Of a stretch of 64,000 bases of DNA, positions 33,811 through 48,165 are shown in pieces. The position numbers were made by a program, and so were the translations under genes. The notes under the pieces are model-generated. The model was not told the DNA's origin. It searched no databases and worked only from the letters and a program-made list of their open reading frames with translations. Every line of letters starts with the position of its first letter. Positions within the stretch are counted from its first letter, which is position 1. The stretch spans positions 104,305,501-104,369,500 of the forward strand of contig CM032228.1 in the NCBI GenBank assembly GCA_019009955.1, given 5' to 3'. Source of the DNA: Riptortus pedestris (lineage: Eukaryota; Arthropoda; Insecta; Hemiptera; Alydidae).

Positions 33811-34352
33811 AAGGCAATGCTTTAACTCACATGGCTAACCTAAGCCTCTTTTTATATTTTTATTTATCTATTATCTGGAAATAATATAATTTTTATTTTA
33901 TATAAGGTTTCCAAGCCATCTGCATTGGCTTTATATTTTTAATTAAATCAATATTATGATGAATGGGGTTGCAGCGGCTGAGAGGGGATCTGCTGGTGGC
34001 ATAGTTGGACAAGAGGCCAGACAGCAGGGAGCCACACAGCTGTGAATCGATAGACCAGGCTCCGGACTACTTCGACCCGCCTCCCAGTCCCTCCCTGTAG
34101 TGGCTATTTTAGCACAATCTTAGAATAGATCACATCTTCTTTACCAATGCCACCTCCTCATTGTTATTTTTCAATTCACCATTGCCCTCCCCCCTAGAAG
34201 TTAGGACCTGGGCATTCGAGAAACCTCTCATCTATATTCATTGGTCTCATATCATTAAGTAGGAACACTTGTTGGCAATGGATCTGTAAAACCTGCAGAA
34301 ATTACATATTTATTGGTCTAAGAATAGGTTTTTCACGACACGGAACGTTATG
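33811..34352. other. SINE head fragment and a GC-rich segment
   Basis: 33811-33846 (GCTTTAACTCACATGGCTAA) is a reversed SINE head. 33965-34200 is GC-rich (GGGGTTGCAGCGGCTGAGAG through CCCGCCTCCCAGTCCCTCCC), unassigned, comparable in layout to 4481, 15180 and 53485. Confidence 0.45.
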
Positions 34353-37480
<3,128 letters not shown>

Positions 37481-37930
37481 AAGTTTTCTTTCCTAAATCA
37501 GTAACAGTCGACCTTAAATCAAAACTTTTTAATTGTCTTGAATTACTCACTTTAAAAGTCATTCATCTTTCATTCATGATTCATTATACTTCTATATTTT
37601 TAATTAACAGGAAGTTGATGGAAGTCATTTTTATATTTGACCCAATTTTCAATATTTTTAATGAACTATTTCTTATGAACTGATAAGGACACAATTTCCC
37701 TTTTGTTGGTTATTTTTTAGTATTGCTTTCTAAAATATGTTAATCAGAACACACTCTTCTCGTGGAAACGTGCTTGCGGGTTTAGAAAACCTCACCAATT
37801 GTTCTTTAAATTAGTAAAAAAGAGACAATAGAAAGGGCAAGGCAAAACCGTTAATAGTCTTATATATAATTATTCACCTACATGTAGTTTTTTTTTAATT
37901 GTTTCCCGCAGCAAACCGATGATAATTAGG
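37481..37930. other. AT-rich, no gene recognised
   Basis: Short open frames only, with no motif. Confidence 0.5.
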
Positions 37931-38215
37931 AATTCAATTCACTTGACGCTTGATATTACAGAACTTAAAAAATATTTAATTTCAATGAACCTAATAACAA
38001 AAAACCTATGATATTAAACTGAATTTTATAGCTTTTAGTAGACAGCTTCCCTGCCACAAAGATGTATCGGGTAGACTGATACATCTTTGTGGCAGGGAAG
38101 CTGTCTACCAAAAGCTATAAAATTCAGTTTAATATCATAGTTTTTTTGTTATTAGGTTCATTGAAATTAAATATTTTTTAAGTTCTGTAATATCAAGCGT
38201 CAAGTGAATTGAATT
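37931..38215. repeat. Long inverted repeat, 138-nt arms, 9-nt loop
   Basis: Arms 37931-38068 and 38078-38215 are equal in length and complementary except for two positions (near 38000 and 38039). The loop is GGGTAGACT. No similarity to the hairpins at 1890 or 58316 and no hammerhead core seen. No clear target-site duplication. Confidence 0.9.
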
Positions 38216-38880
38216 TAGAAAGCTTTAATCGAATTTTCATATTAAAATCCTTGAAAATAAACGTTATTAATGCGAAAATAACAGACGTTAAGGTAGACTT
38301 AGAAACAGCTTTGTTTTAAACCCCTTTCGAGCCGCTCGTGCTTGAACCTGTCTTAGCACCCAGCGATCCAAATGAATAATAATATAATAGAACATAAAAA
38401 TAAAACCCTAATTTTCCTTCCTGAAGTAGAAGACATCGTTGATCCTCTATATAAATCTGGATTTCTTTCATAGTTTGTACCACGTATAATGGTCATAAAC
38501 CAGTGCCAAATTAATGAATGATATTTTTTCATAAAAAGCTCTTCAATGAAACATCATGCTCCGGCGAAAGCTATGATAAACAATACATGTTGAAATCCTC
38601 CATGTTTTAAATAAAGGCTACAGAATGGTGTACAGTTGGAATAGATATGACATGTAACGTAAGGAAAATTGTAAGTAAGTTGTAAATTGTAGGTTGGCAC
38701 GATAAATCAAACACCTGCTTAGGATAGATATCGCTCATCCACAAGACTATTTATTGCTTATTGTTCTCTCATTCATGTTGGACTTTCCATTAGCTCTTAG
38801 GCATTTTAATGATATAAAATACCTTTTTAATAGTTGAATGTATTGTTATTACTAATAAGTGTATGAATGTGTTTAAACAA
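38216..38880. other. No gene recognised
   Basis: AT-rich unique-looking DNA. Confidence 0.5.
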
Positions 38881-39412
38881 TTCCGTCTGCCTAAACTAAG
38901 CAGATTTCTATATAAGGATCACACACTATTCATCTTTTCACGCCAAATATTGTTCATTTCTAAATTTAATCTGATGAGTATATGCCGGGGTTTGCTGAAG
39001 GCAGAAAACAAGAAAGTGCGAATGAATTGCTGAACATTTGAGCTACGAAAAATGGTATAAAAGAATAATTGTAGAGTATCGAATAGTTTGTAGAGGATCT
39101 ATGAGCTTCTTCCGACACGTAATAACGGAGATATTTTGAGCTGTCGAATCCCCCCCCCCATTCCTCATCCGATTTCAGATATTATTTAAGACTATGTATG
39201 GACTTTAGTGTTAAATGAAACGGTTAAATACGAGAATCGTATAATTGAAATAAACTTTTTTTATATTTATATATTAGATTAGATATATTTTAAATTTTCG
39301 AAATCCCTCTCTAAAAAATCCCCCCCCCGTTCCGATTTCAACCATTAACAAATTTGATCTTTATTTTTACATAAAACGATTAAATATCGAGTTCGTCACT
39401 CTTTCAAACTAA
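38881..39412 (-). mobile_element. Family A, long form, 5' part missing
   Basis: CTGCCTAAACTAAGCAGATT, GGATCACACACTATTCATCT, two shortened modules each with a C-run (about 39151 and 39323), ending ATTAAATATCGAGTTCGT. Confidence 0.75.
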
Positions 39413-39960
39413 CTAAGAATCTTTTAATAAGAATGATAAGTCAATTAGTGACAACAAAGACTGTGAATATATCAGCCCGCTAATTCAATATAATTAATTA
39501 TTATGTATCGGGCCTGTGCGTGTGGGAAGCGAATGCGACAGTTTTATATGTATTTATTGTTGTTTATGTGTGTGTGTGTGTGTGTGTGTGTGCATGTGTG
39601 TGTGTTTTATGCATATGTATAAACAGCAAGGTGTAGGGGAGCTTGTAGGCGCGGTTATGTCCACGGTCTACAAGGGAGGTGGTGCGTTTAAAAAATATAA
39701 TTAATTTTGATTAGCTCCTAGAAGGCACTAGTCTTTATGTCTGCCTTAATTCCTTAGAAGCTACCGCCGCCGGCCTGGGTTCATTCTGCAACCTGATTTC
39801 ACAGTGTACTGCCTCCATCTCTCCTTCCCGAAATAGTTTTTTTTAACTTCCCTTTTAGTGTTTGCACTCTGTTAATATTTTCAGTTTTTTTACAATATTG
39901 AGTTAGTAAATAATTTTAATTAATGGTATGTGTGCCATAACTTAACTTACACACGCACAA

Positions 39961-39991
<31 letters not shown>

Positions 39992-40000
39992 AACACATAC

Positions 40001-40037
<37 letters not shown>

Positions 40038-41161
40038 AAAAATGTTAACCATATTTGCTATTAATAAATGTGTATTATTGTACATCTTGACAAATGTAAT
40101 AAATGTATCCGAAACATTGGCCAACTAATATAGATTCATTTTCTCCTACCAGATCAGATAAGGATAATTTTAGAGTGGTGGGTTCAGGGTATTATTTTGC
40201 GTCTACTTTGGGAACCCGCAATCCTCCCCCCCCCCCACCTTTGGCCGTGTCATTAAGGAAGGGGTCCAAGTACAATAAAATAGTTCGTCAGTAATCCAGC
40301 GCATTTAATTTTAAAACGTTTGGATATAATACGATTAAATTCAAGATAGTTTTTAGTGTAGGTGTTCTTAGGAAAAAAATATTGCCAGGTATACTATAAG
40401 AAATAGCTCTAGATTAAAGGAAATATCGATTAAAAGAATAGTTTTCAACTATATAGGTATAAATTTGTTCAATATTTTAGAACATCCTAAGTAAGCCGGA
40501 ATTTCTGGATTTTTTGCGAAGCACATTTTCTGCCGCAAAAAAACATTTTCCTTCAGAAGTGGTTCTGTTTACCTTTTTCCGCTTGGATTATAACTCTTCG
40601 GTGACTTCTATGTCTTTCACTTAATTCTACTCATTTCAAAGGCTTAACCATATGAAAAATAAAGAAATATTTACAGCCTTAATACAAGTTAGTTCCACCT
40701 CAGATTCTAAGTTCTGTTTTCCACACTATAAAGAAATTCCTTTCGTTTAGAATTATAAAGAAACCGGTTTTGAGATAATATTCGCTACTCCTGTGGTAAG
40801 GGAACGAGGAAATAATTGTATTAACTTGGATGAAACTTTGCCTTTCCTACAAATAAATAATGTAAACTATTTGACTTACATACCGCTGGTATGGGGCTGC
40901 CCTAAGGTATAGCAAGGGGAAGAGAAGGTGAAAAAAAATATTTGACTTACAAAAACTCCGTTAGAAATATAAAATGGAGAGATTTATTGTTGCCCATGTA
41001 CCACACCCTTTTTAATCTATTACTAGTCTAGAATATCCACATTTTTGGCCAACATCATGCTGCATTCTCTTGTGGTGCTATTTTTTTTTAAAGACTCTAA
41101 ATAATGAATGCTTCCTAATTACAGAAATATTTTATTTGTGTCACATGCCTCTAATATATGA
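39413..41161. other. No gene; several short microsatellites
   Basis: TG at 39567-39606, CA at 39958-39984, TA at 40003-40033, C-run near 40227. 39760-39830 is somewhat GC-rich. Frames across these are low-complexity. Confidence 0.5.
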
Positions 41162-41574
41162 TTAACCAAAATATGCTAAGAAATAAAATAGAAAACTACG
41201 TTGATAAAGAACAATTTCAGATTCAATTTGGAATAAAGAACAAGGGAAGCCATTCCAATCACTAGAGTTATATTTGAAAAAAGAAGAGACATGAAATAAA
41301 TATCGATTACTGGTTTCGTAGATTTCGAAATTGCTTATGAAACAGTAAACTTTCGATTGTTGTTTAACTGTATACAAAAAATAAGTAATCGTAAAATATT
41401 CGCAAATGAAAAATTTGTGTCACTCCAAAACTGAAGGTAGATAATCCACGTTCTGGAAAGACTCCTATGGTAGACATTTACTTCTCTAATAGACAATTTC
41501 AAATTTAGTGAGAATCCTATGTATAAATTACTTGATACAAAAGGTGTTAGGTGATGTAAAGGTGTGGCTGTATG

Positions 41575-41812
41575 AAAACGAAATCATAAAAATAGCTCCG
41601 CTAATATTCAACTTACAATTAGAGAGAAACGTATAGATCATCAATTATTGACTATTAATTTATCAATAAGCTTGGATCTTTTCGATCCAGCGTATTATAA
41701 CAGAAATATTTATGAATGTGAATTTTACCCTCTATCTAAACCCCTACTCTTCAAGGCCCAATTTCAGCTGTTAACCAAATTGATCTTTAATTTTACATAA
41801 AATCCTCAGACT
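41575..41812 (-). mobile_element. Family A module fragment
   Basis: Diverged: AGCTCCGCTAATATTCAACT, TTTCGATCCAGCGTATTATA, AATTTCAGCTGTTAACC. Confidence 0.6.
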
Positions 41813-42230
41813 TAATCCTAATTTTCTGGAGAAACAAGAAGGAAATGAAGAACAAGCATATTTAGTGGTTTACCATTGACTTCTGCATTAGAACATTCTA
41901 CAATAAAGGTATCACAAGGAAAACATTTCAAGGCTAAGTTAGGCTATCCCCCTGCACAAGCTGACTAAAGATAGAGATTGTCCAGTATGACCTTGCGTAC
42001 TAAACCTTTAGTGTATAACAAATCTTGCTCCAGTATATGTTGTTTGAGAGATTTTAGAAACGGTGTGAAAGAATGGAGTTATAGGTAAAAAGGACAAGAC
42101 ACTTGCATGAAAAAGTGTTTATCAGGCGCTTCGGCAGCTCCTATCATTTGGATGATGGAACCGAAACCTGGGATCTACATTGCTTTAAGTAATTACTATT
42201 TATTCATTCATTTTTACCTTATGAACTTCT

Positions 42231-42234
<4 letters not shown>

Positions 42235-42289
<55 letters not shown>

Positions 42290-42372
42290 TATGTGTGTGT
42301 GTGTCTCTCTAAATACCCCTTACTTTCGTCGTTTACTGGGGGAGGATCGATGGGCACTGCAATTGCTAAAAG
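42235..42372 (-). mobile_element. Family A 5' fragment with TA/CA/TG tract
   Basis: TA 42235-42276, then CA and TG repeats, then TTTCGTC, GGAGGATCGATGGGCA and TTGCTAAAAG. Confidence 0.55.
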
Positions 42373-42630
42373 TTATAAATAGATATAAAAAAATTAATAA
42401 AATAGTTTGATAACCATGTCCTCTGTTAACCTATTTCTTTAATGTTCTCCCTTGAACATGAAATAACGAAAATAAATGAAGAGACTGAAGGTATACAGGT
42501 TGACAGGTAATAAATGTGTAGTGTCAGATTAATAGATGAAACTACTTTGGTGGCAAGCTCAGAAGCAAAAATGAAAAGATTACAGCATAACCTAAATTAT
42601 AATTTTGTCCAATTTAAACTTATATAAATT

Positions 42631-44190
42631 TAGGCCAGTCTTAAAAGATATATGCACATAACATAAAATTTTTAGAAGAGGAGATGAAGCCAAGCAATGA
42701 AAATACCAATATAAATACGATTAAAAAGCCAAGCAGTTTCGTAACTTATGAAGCATTATTAATCGAGAAGAGACAAACTGAGATTGATAGTTGTATAGGA
42801 GACTCTGCCGTAGCTAAAACAACTCCACATATGTCCAAGTACTTTAATCGAAAATATATGGATATTTCGAAAGAGATTAGGTATATCCTGTGTAGCATGG
42901 CCATCGACCATGGAAAATCTCACTTAAGAGGAATGATTGATCTCATTTGAAGTTTATTCTAAATAAATACGAGAAACCACATTTGCGAAATTCAACTTTG
43001 CTATTTACTCATATTCAGGCACAAACCAAATTATTATTAATGAAAATTAATACGTAGTAATGAATCAATTAAGAAAGCACTGAATATACACAACAAATTA
43101 CCATATAGCACTCATAAAAGGGAAATATTTTTTAACAGCAAGTCTTTCCTGTTATTATATATTTTTTAAATACACTAATTTTCAGCAGTTTATTTATTTT
43201 TCTTTGGGCCTCGCAAAAAATGCTTCTTGTTCATTGAATAAGGTTAAATAATATATATTTTTTCTGTTGCCCAAAGAATACGTAATTGCTCATTATTTAT
43301 AATGAAATAAAATAAAATAAAAACAAAGGCAAATAAAGTTTTGCTAGAGGTATGTAAGAGATGTTGATAGTATTTAATGTAAGACTCTAATATGTATGTA
43401 TCATTCCACTTATGTGCTATTTCACGACATTTTATTAATGTTTCACCCAAGTTAAAAATGGTTTTCCAAGGTCTGTTGACTTGGGATATACAGAATTTCA
43501 ATAAACAGTTTCCATGGGTCCTTTCGTTAAGAAAAACGTGAAATAGAAATTTAATAGATTGGCTTTCGATAACTGAGAAAGGATCAATACCTATTCTTTG
43601 TGTGCTTTTACTCCACCTTTGTTAATTATTTAGAATTATTGTTATAGAAACAATATTTAATCATTAAATAGTGAGCAGTTAGAGTATGGGGATAGGGTCA
43701 CACAAGAGTAATGAAAGCAATAAGCTGAAATATCAACCACACACAAAAACAAAAGCAGGCATATATATGAAATACTTTTCAAAGACCAGGAAAAACAACT
43801 AATAACCACAATTTAAAAAGAATAAACGTGCTACCGAAAAAAAGAACTCAGAACGATAAAATATAAATAATTCTTTACACTTCAAAAATAAATAAATGAA
43901 TTCAACCAATAATAAAGTAAAACCAAACTCCTACTGATTTAATTAATGTACATCTATAAACGTTAGATAATTGGTACTTTTACGACCATCAGTTTTTTGT
44001 GCATCTTATAAATAACTGGTATGCATTTATAACCAAAATTTGTTCCAACTAGAAAGAATATATTTTGTAGATTCCTTTCTATTTTTATTGGATTCTTCAA
44101 TATACTTCGAAGAGTAATGAGGTTTTTAGTAACATTTTCTTGAGTTAATGGTACATGACACGGGGGTTCTTCGAACATTCCCATGAAAGA
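42631..44190. other. No gene recognised
   Basis: An 88-codon plus frame at 42684-42950 follows the LINE remnant but shows no known motif. Otherwise AT-rich. Confidence 0.4.
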
Positions 44191-44355
44191 ATGGCGAGTT
44201 CCATTCCCGTCCGGGCAATAAAAATTTATTTAGTGACGATCTCATTAAATAAAATCCTTAATCCCATCCTAGGTAGAAAACGGTGGTAACCTATAGATAA
44301 CCCGTCCCAATTAGCCATGGTTGTATAAAGTGGACGTTAATAAATAATAATATGT
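44191..44355 (+). repeat. SINE, 5' head mostly missing
   Basis: Starts at the B-box region (GGCGAGTTCCATTCCCGTCC), body ATTTAGTGACGATCTCATT, GATAACCCGTCCCAATTAGC, tail GTGGACGTTAATAAATAATA. Confidence 0.85.
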
Positions 44356-46639
44356 TTATTGGTGAGTCATATGTACTTTACTCTCAAACAGTAAATTACT
44401 TTTACAAGTATTTTGTAAATGACATTAGCTCTGCATGTTTGGTAAATTACTCCTAGCCTAGTAGGTTCTCCTACTGCCCACGAATATTCTATTTAGATAT
44501 CTTATTATTTTTAATTATCAATTGATACGCTTCACTTATATTCTTGAGTTATGAGTCGGATTTGTTTTTCAAAAGAACTAATTTAAAAATGAAAACAGCT
44601 TAATATTTATATCCTTACTTAGTTTCCGAGGGTTGTACGTCGGGTTTATCACTACTTTAAAATACATCGAGCATGAACTCCCCTCGGCCTCGAGGTATAC
44701 AAGTCTATCCTATATATATATAAATGTGTATATATATATATATATATATACACATTTATTTCATTTTTACGAAAAACCTAGAAATAGTGGGAGATATATG
44801 AGTAAAATTTGAAAATGTTTAATAAAAGAACACATTTAGCTGAGTCATTAATTCATTTTCCAGTATCAGATGGAAGTTAGAATAGAGTTATTTTAAGTTT
44901 TAATAGATCTTGAAATTTACAATTAAAAATATTATCATATAGTACATATTTTATGACAAAAGTCGTTCATAAAAATTAGATTGGCTGAATAAGTAATCAG
45001 GGTTTTCCAACGATATCTAAAAAAACATGGCAACTGGTAAATTAATTGAATATTAATTAAACGAGAAGTATGAGTGATATTGAAAAGCGGCAACCTTTTA
45101 TAGTATTAAGCTCTTTCTAAAAATGTCATAAAATTCACAGGTCAAGAAGAAATCCTAACTTTGGAAACCCCATATACGATGCCCTTGCAGGAGACGGTTT
45201 TGTAGAAATGGTGGCAGGGGCTTAGATAACTCGATCAGACAAATGGTCTTCTTTGATCTTTTTCGCTAAAATGCTTCCTTTTCAACGTATTTCATGTGTG
45301 ACCGTTTGATATGAGCCGCCCTATACATTTCAATTAATAATAATTAAACTTCAACAGAAGATGGTTACAAATTATAAACAGTTAATTAATCATTACTTTT
45401 TCCAAGCTCCAGCTAAATGTATCAATATTTCAATGAGATTTAAAATAGAAGACTCCTGTTTTTGTTTTTCCTTTTTTTTATTTTTTAAAATTTATTCAAG
45501 GAAGAAATTATCTTCAAATTTACTTGGAACAATAAATAAATGCACAGAGATTTTAGGGGTGTCGGTGGTCCGATGATGAGTGTCTATTCTAGAGGCTCCA
45601 AGTTACTATACTATGTAAAATCACAGGACTTGTATCTGTTTCCCAGGTGCCCACTCACCATCATGAGGCAATTGAGTAGCTACTTTAATGAAGTGGAATC
45701 TATCTTTGGGCTGTATGCCAACGCAATATGGCTGCGAGTGCATCAAGGTGGCTATTTGACCTATCATCAAAGTCGAGTGGCAGGCACTAACCCTTTATGG
45801 GCTATTAAGCCAATCATTTATTTTTCATAGAATGAGAGCTCTCCATTACTTATTACTAATAATTTAAGAAATGGTGTTGTGCAATATGGGTAAAATTGAA
45901 ACTATTGTGAATTAAATTAAATTACAGCCGATAGACAATTATACTAAAAAACACAAATAAAACTATTTTAAATAAGTTGAAAATTAACAAGTCTACAACA
46001 TAGCTTTCGTGTGTGGCTTCTTTTTGTAGGTCACGTGGTTAATAAGAGTCCTGAGCACTATCCCAAGCCAGTGAGCCAGTGCCTCGATTTATGTTCAGAG
46101 CAAGGGTGGTATCTATTTGAATCTGAGGGAAAATCTCTTGGATCATTAATGATATTAGTAACTAGGATAGAGTATTTTTTAAAATTTTCAGTGTAAATTT
46201 TTGCCTTTTTTCAGTTTTTTAATAAAATTGTCAATTTAAACTATTTTTATGACTTTATCAAATTACTTGCTCCTCCTGCAAAAGACATAGGTCACTACGA
46301 AAATCTTTCTTATTCTACAAAATGCATTTCATTTTTTCACAAGTTTCTTCTGCTTCACAAAGAATTACTATATGGACAGCACAGTATTTACAAATACTTA
46401 ATGTTGGTTAATTAAATTGATTAGTAAAGAAGCCTCGTTTATATGCTATACATGTAGACCGATTCACGTATTATCAAAAATAAAGTGGTTTTACTTTTAG
46501 TTTCTTTGTATGTTGTTAAGGATGTATTGTAAAGTCGAAAAATTTCGGTTTCCAGATTTCAATGAATTATTAGTTTTAGCCCTTAGTATTCATAACGCAT
46601 GTTTTACTCTATCTACATGTAGTTTGTATAATCAATTGT
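44356..46639. other. No gene recognised; small open frames
   Basis: A self-complementary AT element (AAATGTGTATATATA and its inverse) lies at 44723-44761. Frames at 45540-45830 (96 codons; FNEVESIFGLYANAIWLRVH) and 46011-46196 (61 codons) look less AT-biased than their surroundings but match no family I know. They may be chance or old exon or transposon pieces. Confidence 0.35.
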
Positions 46640-46742
46640 TGAGGTCTTTATAAAATGCTACTATGGCTAACTGCAACGGGCTATCTACAGGTTACCACCC
46701 TTTTCTAGCTAGGGAAGGTCAACAGATTTTATTTGAGCTTAT
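46640..46742 (-). repeat. SINE 3' body fragment
   Basis: ACTATGGCTAACTGCAACGG, CTATCTACAGGTTACCACCC, TTTTCTAGCTAGGGAAGG. Confidence 0.8.
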
Positions 46743-48058
46743 AAAACAATAAACCCATTGCTATTACCCATTAGGACAAAGCCATTAATCCGCATTGCCA
46801 AACCTACCCTCATTTTAATCAATCATTTAGGTCTAATAAGTAATAAGAAGAACATTTTTCTGTCATTTAATTACATGATTCTCAAATCACATCAGATTTT
46901 TAACACATTACCGATAGTGGCTCTCAGGTTTAATCATAGAACCTAATAATTATTTTGCTGTGTTTCCTTTATTATTTGCTTATTTCTTTGTATATATTTT
47001 CTAATAAACTACTTTCATTAACTCTCGTAAAGTTCATGATTTATTTCTTTTCTCTTACCGGGGTTGCTACATTCTCCATTATACACTATGTGTCTTTGCC
47101 ATATTACAAAATAAAAACGCGGATGTTGACAATGACCCTATGTCGGCTTAAACTTAAGCTGCCAAAAGTATTAGCCCAACTAAATAATCGAAAGTTATTA
47201 TTTAAAATTTATGTTGAGGCTTTTAACTGTTTCTCCAAAATTTATATTCCTTGACATTCGTGATGAAACACCCTACCTAACAAACAGCTGGAAAATAATG
47301 AACCCTTCCCTTCAGAAAATAAATGATATAAGTGCATAATATTTGCGTGATTATATAAAAGATTCACTACATTTATTTAAAGAATAGTGTGCCTAAAATT
47401 ATATTTTTGGTTTGTTTTAAAACTGTAACACGCCACTCTTTCTCATTTTTCAGTAATAATGTCTGCTTACTAAGCAAAAAGCAGAGTGAACATGCTTAGC
47501 GTTTGTAAACAAAAAAATAATTAGAAAAAAGCAGTATGGCCAGAATAAGAAAATAGATTATCTGAAATTCAACACTTCACCCTGTACCTGTAGATCAGCT
47601 GATTTGCTTAGGAGTCTGGAAAAATAGTGACAATATTAGGGCTATGTAAAAACTATCTCACAAAGTTTATTAAAACTAATTTCAAAATAAAATATGCAAT
47701 CATTGAAATATCATAAAATATAATCTATCCACTTAAATCGTACCTACTTACTACAAATTGTGATATGGTTCCAAATTCGTCTCTAATAAACCAATGCAAT
47801 TCAAAAGTTGATTCACCTGTGATGAACATGAGCATGTATTTAGATAAAAGATAGCTTGATGGATTTATGTGGCAGATATCCTATAATCCTGAACCTGAGT
47901 TTCATCTAAGTCTATTAAATTTTCAGAAATAGGAGACAGGCTCCTTCGGATGAACTATATAATAATATAAACAAGACTATGTAATAGAAAAATGTAGTTT
48001 ATATACTATCTATAATAAAAATGTATATAAGTATGTATAATCAAAAATCTACGTTCAT
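46743..48058. other. No gene recognised
   Basis: AT-rich. A 99-codon Leu/Phe/Tyr-rich frame at 46955-47254 is compositionally plain. Confidence 0.4.
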
Positions 48059-48165
48059 GAAGATCAGTTTGGGTTTCGATCCGAATGAGGAACAAGAGAA
48101 ACCATTTTACGCTTTATGGTGGAGATAAGGAGAGATAAGAACGAAAATCGTATCTGGCACATAAT
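48059..48165 (+). pseudogene. LINE reverse transcriptase fragment
   Basis: Translation EDQFGFRSE, stop, GTRETILRFMVEIRRDKNEN corresponds to the QFGFRxGxGTREAIL segment of LINE reverse transcriptases. Only about 35 codons remain. Confidence 0.6.

Larger units (their letters stand above)
41162..42630 (+). pseudogene. LINE reverse transcriptase, dispersed remnant
   Basis: Near 41175: LRNKIENYVDKEQFQIQFG (fingers region, normally ...QFGFR). Near 41305: ITGFVDFEIAYETVNFRLL, the palm motif A (FVDFxKAYDxV). About 1.2 kb on, near 42517: VRLIDETTLVASSEAKMKRL, the degraded catalytic YADD region (FADDxxLLASSEEEL). The gap is larger than the usual distance between these motifs. It contains family A fragments (41575-41812, 42235-42372), so later insertions probably split one copy. 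Stops and frameshifts throughout. Confidence 0.62.

Noticed and set aside
46011..46196. Possible exon
   Set aside because: 61 codons, no motif, and no second exon candidate with consistent splice sites nearby.
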